From CAZAQK01 sp046344715 (lineage in GTDB: Bacteria > Pseudomonadota > Alphaproteobacteria > Rickettsiales > SXRF01): a stretch of DNA of 64,000 bases. Each line of letters begins with the position of its first letter. Position 1 is the stretch's first letter. The notes under the pieces are model-generated. The model ran no database searches, had not been told where the DNA came from, and saw only the letters and a program-made list of their open reading frames with translations. The DNA lies in NCBI GenBank assembly GCA_046344715.1, contig JBKDKX010000023.1, forward strand, positions 1 through 64,000, in the 5' to 3' direction. The position numbers and the translations under genes are program-made. Below are positions 9,135-17,942 of this stretch, in pieces.

Positions 9135-10624
9135 CGCATACCTGCCAATCTTGGATTGTTCCATGCGGAATGCTCTGTTTCTGACGTCTCATTGCTTGCC
9201 GCAGTGGATACGCCAAAGAGCATGTAGCCTGCCGCGAGGCGTGCCAATGCGTCATTATCCAACTCGTGTGCCATCAGCTCTTTTTTATGTTTGTTGATGA
9301 AGTCTGTGGTGGTGATGCCCTTGCGGAACGCGGCATGATCCAACACACGCATCAGGAAATCGCGGTTATTGGTGGTACCGCTGATGCGAAGCTGCTTAAG
9401 CGCATTGAGCATACGGTTAATGGCTTCATCGCGGTTAATACCCCATGCGGCTATCTTTGCGATCATCGGATCATAACTCGCCGAAATAGTGTTGCCGCTA
9501 GTATAACCGTTCTCACAGCGCACGTGCGGCAAATGCGGGAGTGCAAAGCTGCTTAGTGTGCCCGGTGCGGGCATGAATTCCTTCTCTGTATCTTCCGCAT
9601 AGAGGCGCACTTCAATGGCGTGGCCATGCTGCTTCACATCTTTCTGCGAGATGGGTAGTTTTGCACCTTCTGCCACTTCAATTTGCAGGCGTACAAGGTC
9701 GAGGCCTACTACCATTTCTGTCACCGGATGTTCCACCTGCAGGCGTGTGTTCATCTCGAGGAAATAAAAGTTCCCGTCGCTGTTCATGATGAATTCCACC
9801 GTGCCAGCGCCGACATAACCAATATGCGAGGTGATCTTGGTGGCGCATTCGGTCATGGCTTTGCGGGTTGCGTCATCCATGCGCGGGGAGGGGCTTTCTT
9901 CCACAATTTTCTGGTAACGCCGCTGTATAGAGCATTCGCGCTCAAACAGATGCAAATGGTTGCCGTGCGTGTCAGAGAACACCTGCACTTCGATATGGCG
10001 TGGCTCGGTTAAGTATTTTTCCATGATGAGGCGGTCATCACCGAAGGCGTTTTTTGCTTCCGAACGCGCGGAATCGAGTGCAGCGGGCAGGTCTTTCGCG
10101 TTATGCACAATGCGCATGCCTTTGCCACCACCACCGGCAGCAGCTTTCACCAGTACAGGGTAGCCAATTTTTTCGGCTTCTTTGGTGAGGGTTTTGGTGT
10201 CTGTGGCATCGCCGTCATATCCTGGTACAGTGGGCACACCGATTTTTTGGCACATGATACGCGATTCGGCTTTATCACCCATGCGGGCAATCACCTCCGC
10301 GGGCGGGCCCACGAAAATGAGGCCAGCTTTTTTTACTGCTTCAGCGAATTTCGCATTTTCGGATAAAAACCCATAACCCGGGTGGATGGCATCGGCCTTC
10401 GCGGCTTTTGCGGCGGCGATGAGTTTTTCAATATTGAGATAGGTTTCAGAGAGATTTTTGCCTTCCAGCAGTATGGCGACATCTCCCACGCGGGCGTGCG
10501 GCAGGTCACGGTCGTCTTCAGCAAAGACAGTAACAACGTCAATATTCATCGCACGGCATGTTGCCGCGATGCGGCAGGTGATTTCGCCGCGGTTTGCAAT
10601 CATTAGGCGTTTGATTTTTTTCAT
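9131..10624 (-). CDS. methylcrotonyl-CoA carboxylase, biotin carboxylase part of alpha chain
   Basis: A 497-residue biotin carboxylase (ATP-grasp). IANRGEI is at the N terminus, the ATP glycine loop AAGGGGKGM near 160-168, ECSIQRRYQK with catalytic residues near 225-234, and EMNTRLQVEHPV near 288-299. It carboxylates biotin using ATP and bicarbonate. The chain stops where full-length MccA would run into the BT/biotinyl region, which is supplied by the next ORF. Context with the carboxyltransferase beta gene, HMG-CoA lyase and hydratase points to 3-methylcrotonyl-CoA rather than acetyl- or propionyl-CoA. I use ATG 10624, which overlaps the upstream stop as TGATG; an in-frame ATG at 10636 is possible. 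Confidence 0.87.
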   Translation of the reverse strand: MKKIKRLMIANRGEITCRIAATCRAMNIDVVTVFAEDDRDLPHARVGDVAILLEGKNLSETYLNIEKLIAAAKAAKADAIHPGYGFLSENAKFAEAVKKAGLIFVGPPAEVIARMGDKAESRIMCQKIGVPTVPGYDGDATDTKTLTKEAEKIGYPVLVKAAAGGGGKGMRIVHNAKDLPAALDSARSEAKNAFGDDRLIMEKYLTEPRHIEVQVFSDTHGNHLHLFERECSIQRRYQKIVEESPSPRMDDATRKAMTECATKITSHIGYVGAGTVEFIMNSDGNFYFLEMNTRLQVEHPVTEMVVGLDLVRLQIEVAEGAKLPISQKDVKQHGHAIEVRLYAEDTEKEFMPAPGTLSSFALPHLPHVRCENGYTSGNTISASYDPMIAKIAAWGINRDEAINRMLNALKQLRISGTTNNRDFLMRVLDHAAFRKGITTTDFINKHKKELMAHELDNDALARLAAGYMLFGVSTAASNETSETEHSAWNNPRLAGMR

Positions 10625-11424
10625 CACGCTACCCATTTCGGTTTGCGTTTATTAAGCAGCGCATCCATGCCTTCTTGTCCTTCGTCAGATACGCGCAGGT
10701 CAGCAATCGTTTCAATCGTATAATCGCGGATGGCTTCACGCGCTTTCACATCATGCGAGAGCGCAAGTATACGCCAGATAAGCGCCTTGGAGCGCTGCGC
10801 GGCGGCGGGTGCAGCTTTCAGGAATTCTTTAATGGTTTCTTCGCGTGCAGCTTCTAACTCGGCGCGCGGTACCACGCGGTGAATGAGCGCCATATCCTTG
10901 GCAATCTGTGCGCCAAATTGCATGCCGGAGAGGAAATAAGCGCGGGCGTATGAGATGCCTACTTTCTGAATCACATACGGAGAAATCACACTGGGGGCAA
11001 TACCGATGCGTGCCTCTGTGAAGCCGAATTTGGCATCATCACTGGCGACCACATAATCACATACAGCGGTGAGGCCAGAGCCGCCGCCAAGTGCCGCGCC
11101 ATGCACCACGCCAATCACTGGTTTGCTGCATCCGGCAATGGCGGCAAACATGGCTTCCAGCTGGGCGCTGTCGGTCAGATTTTCATCGCGGCTATAGGCT
11201 TTCATTTTGCGCATCCAGTTCAAATCACCACCAGCGCAGAAAGAAGGGCCATTACCGGAGATAACGACAAGGCGCACCTTTGCATCCTTATCTACCTTGC
11301 GGAATGCGTCGGTCAGTTCGCTGATTAATTTGTCATCAAACGCATTATGGATTTCCGGGCGGTTCAGCGTAACCGCCGCAACGCCGCTTGAGTCGATATC
11401 GAGGGTGAGGAGCTTGTAGGTCAT
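10624..11424 (-). CDS. liuC: enoyl-CoA hydratase, probable methylglutaconyl-CoA hydratase
   Basis: A 266-residue crotonase-fold protein. The oxyanion-hole region GGDLNWM is near residues 67-73, the second one HGAALGGG near 107-114, and the conserved active-site stretch FTEARIGIAP near 134-143 includes the Glu used for hydration. Its position between the carboxylase alpha and beta genes, one step before HMG-CoA lyase, fits hydration of 3-methylglutaconyl-CoA to HMG-CoA. Its stop overlaps the biotin carboxylase start. A general short-chain enoyl-CoA hydratase is the alternative. Confidence 0.82.
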   Translation of the reverse strand: MTYKLLTLDIDSSGVAAVTLNRPEIHNAFDDKLISELTDAFRKVDKDAKVRLVVISGNGPSFCAGGDLNWMRKMKAYSRDENLTDSAQLEAMFAAIAGCSKPVIGVVHGAALGGGSGLTAVCDYVVASDDAKFGFTEARIGIAPSVISPYVIQKVGISYARAYFLSGMQFGAQIAKDMALIHRVVPRAELEAAREETIKEFLKAAPAAAQRSKALIWRILALSHDVKAREAIRDYTIETIADLRVSDEGQEGMDALLNKRKPKWVA

Positions 11425-11451
11425 GTGCTTTAATACCGGTGAGATAAAGCC

Positions 11452-11985
11452 CTATCCTAACCGTTTTATCCACACAGTAAAGTCACATTCGGTGGCAAGG
11501 TGAGCCGCTTTCTCAGGATGCATTTTCTCAAAAAATTCCACTGTTTCCGGGCAGAATCCTAGTCTTGTGTACCAATTCTTAAGAAACTCCTTGCTCGGGT
11601 GCAGCCAAGTTCGAGGCGTCAAAAGTTCTAATCGAATAATAGTAACATTCTTTCTATGCGCGAACGCCTCTATGGCCTCCATCAACGACGACCCAATACC
11701 ACAATTACGATATTGCCTGTCGGCGACTAACATTCCGAGCTCAATCGCATCTTTACCCCATGGCTGTACATGCGCTGACCCAACAATGCGGCCATCTTTT
11801 TCAGCCAATATAAGAGCCTTTTCTCTGAGCAATTTTTCGATTTCCTGGGCATTAGTGCGTGAATCTGAAACTTTCCACAAACCACGCTCGGCATCATCGT
11901 AAACATCATTTACCAACATACAAAGCTGCTTAACAGCTTGTGCATCGAGGTCGCGTTCGTTAGGAAAACGGGTTTTTATTTTCAT
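11452..11985 (-). CDS. GNAT family N-acetyltransferase
   Basis: A 177-residue GNAT protein. The acetyl-CoA binding motif A (Q/R-x-x-G-x-G) appears as RQYRNCGIGSSLM around residues 90-102, preceded by the beta-4 strand ELGMLV and followed by the C-terminal YTRLGF strand typical of the fold. The substrate is unknown. It sits between liuC and the carboxylase beta gene but is visibly AT-richer than both, so it may be a later insertion into the leucine operon and need not share its function. Confidence 0.8.
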   Translation of the reverse strand: MKIKTRFPNERDLDAQAVKQLCMLVNDVYDDAERGLWKVSDSRTNAQEIEKLLREKALILAEKDGRIVGSAHVQPWGKDAIELGMLVADRQYRNCGIGSSLMEAIEAFAHRKNVTIIRLELLTPRTWLHPSKEFLKNWYTRLGFCPETVEFFEKMHPEKAAHLATECDFTVWIKRLG

Positions 11986-12025
11986 ACCTGTACGAACATA
12001 AGAGCCTCAGCCTTTGCCGGAGGTT

Positions 12026-13636
12026 TTACATCCTAAACACACCAAACTTCGTGTCTTCTATTGGTGCATTCAAGCTTGCGGCAATGGCCAGTCCAAGCAC
12101 ATCACGCGTGGTTACGGGATCAATAATGCCATCATCCCACAATCGTGCAGTTGAATAATACGCGCTGCCTTCGGTGGTGTATTTTTCCAGTATCGGCTGG
12201 CGGATGGCATCAATATCTTTTTGCGTTAGTTTCTTGCCTTCTTTTTCCAGCGCGTCGGTGCGCACGCGGGCGAGTACGTCGGCTGCCTGTTCGCCGCCCA
12301 TCACCGAGATTTTTGCATTCGGCCACATGAACATGAAGCGTGGGTCATACGCGCGGCCGCACATGCCATAATTGCCAGCACCAAATGAACCACCAATCAC
12401 CACAGTGAATTTCGGCACGGCGGCGTTGGACACGGCCATGACCATTTTGGCGCCATGGCGGGCGATACCTTCCGATTCGTATTTTTTGCCGACCATGAAA
12501 CCGGTGATGTTCTGCAAAAACAGCAGCGGGATTTTCCGCTGCGCGCAAAGTTCGATGAAGTGGGTAGCTTTAATGGCAGACTCAGAAAATAAAATGCCGT
12601 TATTGGCCACAATACCCACTGGCGAGCCATGGATGGAGGCAAAGCAGCACACAATCGTTGTGCCGTAACGCTTCTTAAACTCATGGAATTTCGAGCCATC
12701 AACGATGCGGGCGATGATGTCGCGTACATCAAACGGCACGCGGGTGGATTCTTTCGGGAGTATACCGTATATTTCTTCAGCAGGATGGAGCGGCTCTTCA
12801 TAAGCTGTGGTATTGCGCTTTGCGGCTGTTTTCCAGTTCAGGTTTGCCACGATATCGCGCACCTTGGCGAGTGCTTCTTCCTCGGTTTCGGCGAAATGAT
12901 CGGCTACGCCGGACTGCGAAGTATGCACATTGGCACCACCCAAATCTTCCGAGGTTACATCTTCACCGGTGGCGGCTTTAACCAGCGGTGGGCCAGCGAG
13001 GAAGATGGTGCCGTTGCCTTTCACGATTACTGATTCATCGCACATGGCGGGAACGTAAGCGCCGCCTGCGGTGCAGGAGCCTACAACAGCGGCGATTTGC
13101 GGAATGCCGGCAGCCGACATGCGTGCCTGATTGAAGAAGATGCGGCCAAAATGGTCGCGGTCAGGGAATACTTCATCCTGCATTGGTAGGAACGCACCGC
13201 CGGAATCCACCAGATAAATACAGGGCAGACGGTTCTGGAAGGCAATCTCTTGCGCGCGCAGGTGTTTTTTCACGGTGAGCGGAAAATAGGTGCCGCCTTT
13301 TACCGTAGCGTCATTCGCCACGAACATGCACTCATGCCCGTGCACGCGGCCAATACCGGTGACTACACCAGCTGAAGGTACGCCGCCTTCTTCCTTATAC
13401 ATATCCCATGCGGCGAGCGGCGAAAGTTCCAGAAACGGTGAGCCAGCATCTAAAATGCGGTTGATGCGCTCACGTGGCAGAAGCTTGCCGCGTGAATGAT
13501 GACGCTCAACAGCCTTCGCCCCGCCGCCTTCTTTGACGGTATCAAGGCGCGTAGCAAGCTCATCGGCTAATTCGCGGTGAAAAGAAGCATTATCTTCCGG
13601 TGTATTGGCAGTGGTTTTCATGGCAACAGATTTCAT
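12026..13636 (-). CDS. liuB: methylcrotonyl-CoA carboxylase beta chain (carboxyltransferase)
   Basis: A 536-residue carboxyltransferase of normal MccB length, with both crotonase-like halves. The N-terminal half has the AVVGSCTAGGAYVPAM oxyanion stretch near 170-185, the C-terminal half has GGSFGAGNYGMCGRAY near 410-425 and WPNAKISVMGGEQAA near 435-449, all typical of acyl-CoA carboxylase beta chains. With the two-part alpha chain it carboxylates 3-methylcrotonyl-CoA to 3-methylglutaconyl-CoA. The longest frame would start with TTG at 13645; I take the ATG at 13636, and an ATG at 13621 is also possible since none has a clear ribosome site. Confidence 0.9.
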   Translation of the reverse strand: MKSVAMKTTANTPEDNASFHRELADELATRLDTVKEGGGAKAVERHHSRGKLLPRERINRILDAGSPFLELSPLAAWDMYKEEGGVPSAGVVTGIGRVHGHECMFVANDATVKGGTYFPLTVKKHLRAQEIAFQNRLPCIYLVDSGGAFLPMQDEVFPDRDHFGRIFFNQARMSAAGIPQIAAVVGSCTAGGAYVPAMCDESVIVKGNGTIFLAGPPLVKAATGEDVTSEDLGGANVHTSQSGVADHFAETEEEALAKVRDIVANLNWKTAAKRNTTAYEEPLHPAEEIYGILPKESTRVPFDVRDIIARIVDGSKFHEFKKRYGTTIVCCFASIHGSPVGIVANNGILFSESAIKATHFIELCAQRKIPLLFLQNITGFMVGKKYESEGIARHGAKMVMAVSNAAVPKFTVVIGGSFGAGNYGMCGRAYDPRFMFMWPNAKISVMGGEQAADVLARVRTDALEKEGKKLTQKDIDAIRQPILEKYTTEGSAYYSTARLWDDGIIDPVTTRDVLGLAIAASLNAPIEDTKFGVFRM

Positions 13637-13745
13637 AAATATCAATATGCTAGAGTGGAGATGCGAGCCTAGCGTTCTATGTGGCGGTAGGCAAGGGCGA
13701 AATTATAGGATGGGCAGTGGGGTGGGCATTTTTGTCACAAATACT

Positions 13746-13797
13746 TCACCATATTGTCGCAGAACTGTCATGTTTAGGCATTAACATGATATGGTGA
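13746..13797. repeat. nested inverted repeat upstream of secreted-protein gene
   Basis: TCACCATAT (13746-13754) is the exact complement of ATATGGTGA (13789-13797), and inside it CATGTT (13769-13774) pairs with AACATG (13783-13788). The unit lies in the 260-base gene-free stretch 13637-13896 between the divergently read carboxylase beta gene and the secreted protein. It could be an operator or an RNA structure; the sequence does not tell which. Confidence 0.5.
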
Positions 13798-13851
13798 GGC
13801 TTAGAACCTCATGCTTTGGTCAACGTACCGGGGCTTTATAAACGGTGAAAC

Positions 13852-13873
13852 GCCTGACACCATGATTTCAGGC
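13852..13873 (+). promoter_or_regulatory. hairpin in the leader of the secreted-protein gene
   Basis: GCCTGA (13852-13857) pairs with TCAGGC (13868-13873) across a ten-base loop and ends ten bases before the AAGAAGG ribosome site of the gene at 13897. No terminator-like T-run follows. A role in leader stability or translation is only a guess. Confidence 0.3.
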
Positions 13874-13896
13874 CAAGAACAAGAAGGTATAACTAT

Positions 13897-14325
13897 ATGA
13901 AATTTAATTATAAATATTGTCTATCGCTAGTAGCGTTGCCACTTACTGCAGCATTGTTTTTATCTACTGCAAACGCAAACGCAACCACAACCTCACGAGG
14001 CACTACATCTGCTCAATTGATTTGTAACGTCGCTGGTGGGTATACCAGCGGGATAAACTATCTAGATTTAACTTATATATTGAATGGCCAGTATATTTTT
14101 TCCAGCGGTATAATGACTCTTAGCAGCGTGCTTCCTGGTGTGTCTACTGACAGCGCATGTAAAGTATCGGCTTCGTTAATGTGTCAAGCGATACGTGTAA
14201 ATGTAGCTCTGGGCTACTATCCGCCAAGTGTTGGAACTGTTACTTTCCCATTTAACATCAATGTAACGGCGTATACCGCAAGCACAGGCACAGCTAATTC
14301 GCAATTTACGTATAGTTGCCTATAA
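13897..14325 (+). CDS. small secreted protein, unknown function
   Basis: A 142-residue protein with a clear Sec signal peptide: two Lys near the N terminus, a hydrophobic core (residues 10-22, LSLVALPLTAALF) and an Ala-rich cleavage region near residues 24-29. The mature part of about 113 residues is rich in Ser, Thr, Tyr and Val, alternates in a beta-strand manner and has four cysteines (in LICN, SACK, LMCQ and the C-terminal SCL), so disulfides in the periplasm or outside are likely. The start has AAGAAGG upstream and a strong terminator follows. No family recognised; a structural resemblance to pilus- or lectin-like beta proteins is only an impression. Confidence 0.75.
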   Translation: MKFNYKYCLSLVALPLTAALFLSTANANATTTSRGTTSAQLICNVAGGYTSGINYLDLTYILNGQYIFSSGIMTLSSVLPGVSTDSACKVSASLMCQAIRVNVALGYYPPSVGTVTFPFNINVTAYTASTGTANSQFTYSCL

Positions 14326-14335
14326 ATGGATAAAG

Positions 14336-14359
14336 CCCCGCAGCAATGCGGGGTTTTTT
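14336..14359 (+). terminator. rho-independent terminator
   Basis: CCCCGC-AGCAAT-GCGGGG stem-loop followed by six T, eleven bases after the stop of the secreted protein at 13897-14325. Confidence 0.88.
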
Positions 14360-14383
14360 ACAAAATATAGAGAAAGATCTTCT

Positions 14384-14767
14384 ATGAAATTACCATTATT
14401 CATTACGTCGATTGCTACACTAATCTTTGCCAGCCCGTCTTTTGCTGCGGTTCATTGTCAGGCAGGGTGTTATGGTTATTCCATATCCACAAATTTACAC
14501 GTGCTTAATTGTGTTGTTGATACACCCATCAGCTATACTCCGGGATACGCATCGGGTTTTGGGCTTACCGAAATGGTAACCAGCTATACGCAAGACGAGA
14601 TTGTCAAAGTTCTGCGAAATACCATATGTGGCCATTCGGGCATAGGGATTGATTTTGGGTGTAAGGATCTAGTGCTTCGTATAGGAAACACCACAAGACC
14701 AGCTACAACCTTTGGATTTTCAACACAACCTCTACCATTCAATTCTGTAACCGGTCAGTGCAGTTAG
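14384..14767 (+). CDS. second small secreted protein, cysteine-rich, unknown
   Basis: A 127-residue protein with a Sec signal peptide (MKLPLFITSIATLIFA core, probable cleavage after SFA at residue 21). The mature part has seven cysteines (HCQAGC, LNC, TIC, FGC, QC), suggesting several disulfides. It lies just behind the terminator of the first secreted protein and on the same strand; both are beta-rich secreted proteins, but I see no clear alignment between them. AGAAAGA upstream is a weak ribosome site. No family recognised. Confidence 0.7.
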   Translation: MKLPLFITSIATLIFASPSFAAVHCQAGCYGYSISTNLHVLNCVVDTPISYTPGYASGFGLTEMVTSYTQDEIVKVLRNTICGHSGIGIDFGCKDLVLRIGNTTRPATTFGFSTQPLPFNSVTGQCS

Positions 14768-14812
14768 CCTGATTACTGGCTAATCCGCGTTCTTAGAGTT
14801 GTGATTGACTCA

Positions 14813-16015
14813 TTATTCCGCGCAGCCTATGGCGCGAGAAATAATCAGCCGTTGGATTTCCGAAGTGCCTTCGCCGATGCGAAGCAGGCGGTGGTCGCGC
14901 CAGAAGCGTTCTACGTCATATTCTTCCATCAGGCCGTAACCGCCATGGATCTGCACGGCCATGTCGGTGACTTCGCCTGCCACTTCTGAGGAATAGAGCT
15001 TGGCCATCGCGCCTTCTTTGGTGAAGGGCATTCCGTTATCTGCCATCCAGCACACTTTATACAGGTAGTTGCGTGCCATTTCGATTTTCATGTGCATATC
15101 GGCCAGCGCGAAAGCGATACTCTGGAAATTGGCGATTGGCTTGCCAAACTGTTTGCGTTCTTTCGCATAGGCCAGTGCTTTTTCATAGGCTCCTTGCGCG
15201 CAGCCCACACCCATGGCAGCGATGCCGATTTTGCCGCGATCGAGCGTGGCCAGCATTTGCTTGCTGCCGTCACCTTGTTTGCCGAGCATGTTGGCATCCG
15301 GCACGAACACATCTTCAAAGTATACTTCGCAGGTGTCAGACGCGCGCCACATGAGCTTGCCATGCATGGATTTGGCGGTAAGGCCTTTCGTGCCTGCCTC
15401 CACGATGAAGCAGGAAAGCTCTGGCTTGCCTTCACCTTTTGAGCCGGTTACGGCCTGTACGGTGACGCCAGCATTCATTTTATTGGCATTGGTGATAAAA
15501 ATTTTACTGCCGTTGATCTTCCAGCCGCCATCGACTTTCACCGCTTTAGTTTTGCTGCCGCGTGAGTCAGAGCCTGCGTTTGGTTCGGTGAGGCCGAAGG
15601 CCCAGAGTTTATCACCGGTGCAAAGCTGCGGTAGGTATTTTTTGCGTTGTTCTTCATTGCCGAAATAATAGACGGGGCCAATGCCGAGCGAGTTATGTGC
15701 GGTGATGGTTGCGGCTTGTGAGCCATCCACACGGGCAACTTCCTCACACGCGATGGCATAAGCCAGATAATCCATATCATGCCCGCCATATTGACTGGGA
15801 AGCACAATGCCAAACAGGCCGATCTGCCCCATCTTACGGGTTAAATCTTCGGAGAATTGCTCTTTTTTATCCAGCTCATGGGCTTTGGGCGCAATCTCGC
15901 TTTCAGCAAATTTACGCACGCTGTCGCGCAGCATTTGGTGCATCTCGGGGAGTTCAAAGTTCATGTTGCCTGAGTTCATGTCGGTTTCTTTTCTTTGGGT
16001 TTGTGTGCCAGCCAT
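14813..16015 (-). CDS. acyl-CoA dehydrogenase, possible isovaleryl-CoA dehydrogenase slot
   Basis: A 400-residue FAD acyl-CoA dehydrogenase. The first signature FGLTEPNAGSDS lies near residues 145-156 and the C-terminal one reads RIGEGTSEIQRL near 382-393, with a Glu in the short-/medium-chain catalytic position. Isovaleryl-CoA dehydrogenases normally place the base elsewhere and have Gly or Ala here, so although the gene sits next to the leucine operon the motif does not support that specificity. Start uncertain: ATG at 16015, 15979 or 15964 are all in frame and none has a strong ribosome site. Confidence 0.85.
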   Translation of the reverse strand: MAGTQTQRKETDMNSGNMNFELPEMHQMLRDSVRKFAESEIAPKAHELDKKEQFSEDLTRKMGQIGLFGIVLPSQYGGHDMDYLAYAIACEEVARVDGSQAATITAHNSLGIGPVYYFGNEEQRKKYLPQLCTGDKLWAFGLTEPNAGSDSRGSKTKAVKVDGGWKINGSKIFITNANKMNAGVTVQAVTGSKGEGKPELSCFIVEAGTKGLTAKSMHGKLMWRASDTCEVYFEDVFVPDANMLGKQGDGSKQMLATLDRGKIGIAAMGVGCAQGAYEKALAYAKERKQFGKPIANFQSIAFALADMHMKIEMARNYLYKVCWMADNGMPFTKEGAMAKLYSSEVAGEVTDMAVQIHGGYGLMEEYDVERFWRDHRLLRIGEGTSEIQRLIISRAIGCAE

Positions 16016-16099
16016 AAAACATCCATCGGTAAGATTTTTAACAGTTGGTAGTAGTTCTACAATGGGTTATACCAGCAAGGCAATAGGAGAACTACAAAC

Positions 16100-16549
16100 G
16101 TGCCATTTTATTACGAAGATTTTACTATTGGCCAGACTCTGGAAAGCCGCAGCCAATATACGATTAGCAGAGAAAATGCTATTGCCTTCGCGCAGGAATA
16201 TGACCCGCAAGCCCAGCATCTGGATGATGAAAAGGCAAAAGATAGTATATTTGGCGCGCTGGTGGTAAGCGGCTGGCACACGGCGGCCGTAACCATGCGA
16301 CTTAAAACGCAGACCGATCTTGCAGATATAGAAGGTGGGCTGGTGGGGCTTGGCACTGAAAGTATGCGCTGGCCAAGACCAACCATGCCAGGCGATACGC
16401 TGCGGCTGGTGATAACCATATTGGACAAGCGGCTTTCACAATCCAAACCCGGCAAAGGTATCATTCGTTATAAAGCTGAGACCTTGAATCAGAAGGGTGA
16501 ATTAATGATGGAGATGTTCACTAACGTTATTGTGCCGTGCCGTACTTAA
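16100..16549 (+). CDS. MaoC-like (R)-enoyl-CoA hydratase
   Basis: A 149-residue hotdog hydratase. The MaoC region runs from YYEDFTIGQ (residues 4-12), the catalytic Asp/His part is seen as FAQEYDPQAQHLD near 31-43 and the FGALVVSGWH loop near 51-60. Enzymes of this group hydrate trans-2-enoyl-CoA. The start is GTG with AGGAGA ten bases upstream. It diverges from the acyl-CoA dehydrogenase and converges with hutF, with only three bases between stops, so it is likely a monocistronic gene. Confidence 0.85.
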   Translation: MPFYYEDFTIGQTLESRSQYTISRENAIAFAQEYDPQAQHLDDEKAKDSIFGALVVSGWHTAAVTMRLKTQTDLADIEGGLVGLGTESMRWPRPTMPGDTLRLVITILDKRLSQSKPGKGIIRYKAETLNQKGELMMEMFTNVIVPCRT

Positions 16550-16552
16550 AAT

Positions 16553-17893
16553 TTATCCGTGTAAATATTGGCCGTTTTTAATCACGCGTTTTCCTGCCAC
16601 GAACACATGCGCCATTTTGGGCTGCAGGCCGAAGATGAGCGTATCCAGAATCGCATCACCTTTTTTATCAGCAAGGAGTGTGTGGTTCATAGCAGGAGAA
16701 ATCAAATCAGCGCGGTAGCCTTTGGCAATCACGCCACTCTTAATGCCAAGTGCCTGTGCGCTGCCGCGTGCTGCGCGGGCGTATAACGTGCGCCCGACGG
16801 AATCTGAGTGTGCATCAAACAAAATGGCACGCCTACGCTGTGTAAGCCTTTGTGCGTATTCCATGGTTTTGAGTTCTTCCCACGGCGAGGTGCACACATT
16901 GCTGTCGGAGCCGATGCCGAAGGCACCACCTGCTTTTATGTATGCTTCCGCAGGGAAAATACCATCGCCTAAATTGGCTTCCGTGGTAGGGCAAAGGCCT
17001 GCTACCGCGCCGGAGGCTGCGAGTGCATTGGTCTCGGTTTCAGTCATATGGGTGGAGTGAATGAAGCACCAGTGTTTACCTACGGCGTGGTTCTCAAGCA
17101 GCCATTCAACAGGCCGCTTGCCGCTCCATGCCACACAATCATCCACTTCTTTCACCTGTTCGGCGGCGTGGATATGGATGGGGCAGTCTTTCAGCCCCAG
17201 TGTTGGCAGCGCATCCACAATGCGTTTCAGGCTTTCCGATGTTACAGCGCGCAAGCTGTGTGGCGCAACACCGAGCGTTACATCCTCATCATCACCGTAA
17301 CTTTTAACGAGCAATTCCATGAGGTTCAGGAATTCATCGGGGGTGTGGGTGAAGCGCTTTTGTCCCTCATGCGCTGGCGTGCCGCCAAAATTGGCGGTTT
17401 CATACATCACGGGAAGTAAGGTTAGATGAATGCCGGTTGCTTTAGCTGCTGCCACAATACGGTCTGACATTTCGGTGGGGTTGGCGTAATGCTTGCCGTT
17501 TGCATCATTATGCAAATAATGAAATTCACCTACGGAAGTATAGCCGCTTTTGAGGAGTTCCACATAGAGTTCACCCGCCGTGCGCTCCACATCTTCGGGT
17601 GTGAAGCTGTTTAAGAATTTATACATCACCTCCCGCCAGCTCCAGAAATTATCATCGGCGTTGCCGCCGGTGCGCTCGGTGAGGCCTGCCATACTGCGTT
17701 GGAACGCGTGAGAGTGCACATTGCTCATGCCAGGCAGGATAATGGGGTAGCTCGGCATGCCGGAGGGCAGGCTGCTGCCAGCGGTGACGCTTGCGATGGT
17801 GCTGCCTTCCAGCTCAATGAGTACGTCATCTTGCCAGCCTTCGCTGGTAAGCGCGGTTTTAGCAAATATTGCGCGTGGTGTTTCCCATTGCAT
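16553..17893 (-). CDS. hutF: formimidoylglutamate deiminase
   Basis: A 446-residue amidohydrolase that deiminates N-formimidoyl-glutamate to N-formyl-glutamate plus ammonia. Metal ligands are visible as VHSHAF (His60, His62), HIHAAEQ near 240 and GSDSNVCTSPWEEL near 325-338 with the metal Asp. Length matches HutF. The start has GGAGAC upstream. It diverges from hutI with about 50 bases between starts. Together with HutG at 24042 it defines the five-step route in which formate, not formamide, is released. Confidence 0.9.
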   Translation of the reverse strand: MQWETPRAIFAKTALTSEGWQDDVLIELEGSTIASVTAGSSLPSGMPSYPIILPGMSNVHSHAFQRSMAGLTERTGGNADDNFWSWREVMYKFLNSFTPEDVERTAGELYVELLKSGYTSVGEFHYLHNDANGKHYANPTEMSDRIVAAAKATGIHLTLLPVMYETANFGGTPAHEGQKRFTHTPDEFLNLMELLVKSYGDDEDVTLGVAPHSLRAVTSESLKRIVDALPTLGLKDCPIHIHAAEQVKEVDDCVAWSGKRPVEWLLENHAVGKHWCFIHSTHMTETETNALAASGAVAGLCPTTEANLGDGIFPAEAYIKAGGAFGIGSDSNVCTSPWEELKTMEYAQRLTQRRRAILFDAHSDSVGRTLYARAARGSAQALGIKSGVIAKGYRADLISPAMNHTLLADKKGDAILDTLIFGLQPKMAHVFVAGKRVIKNGQYLHG

Positions 17894-17942
17894 GGGGGCA
17901 AGTCTCCATTATGATGATTTCCCGAACTTATAAACTAAAACC

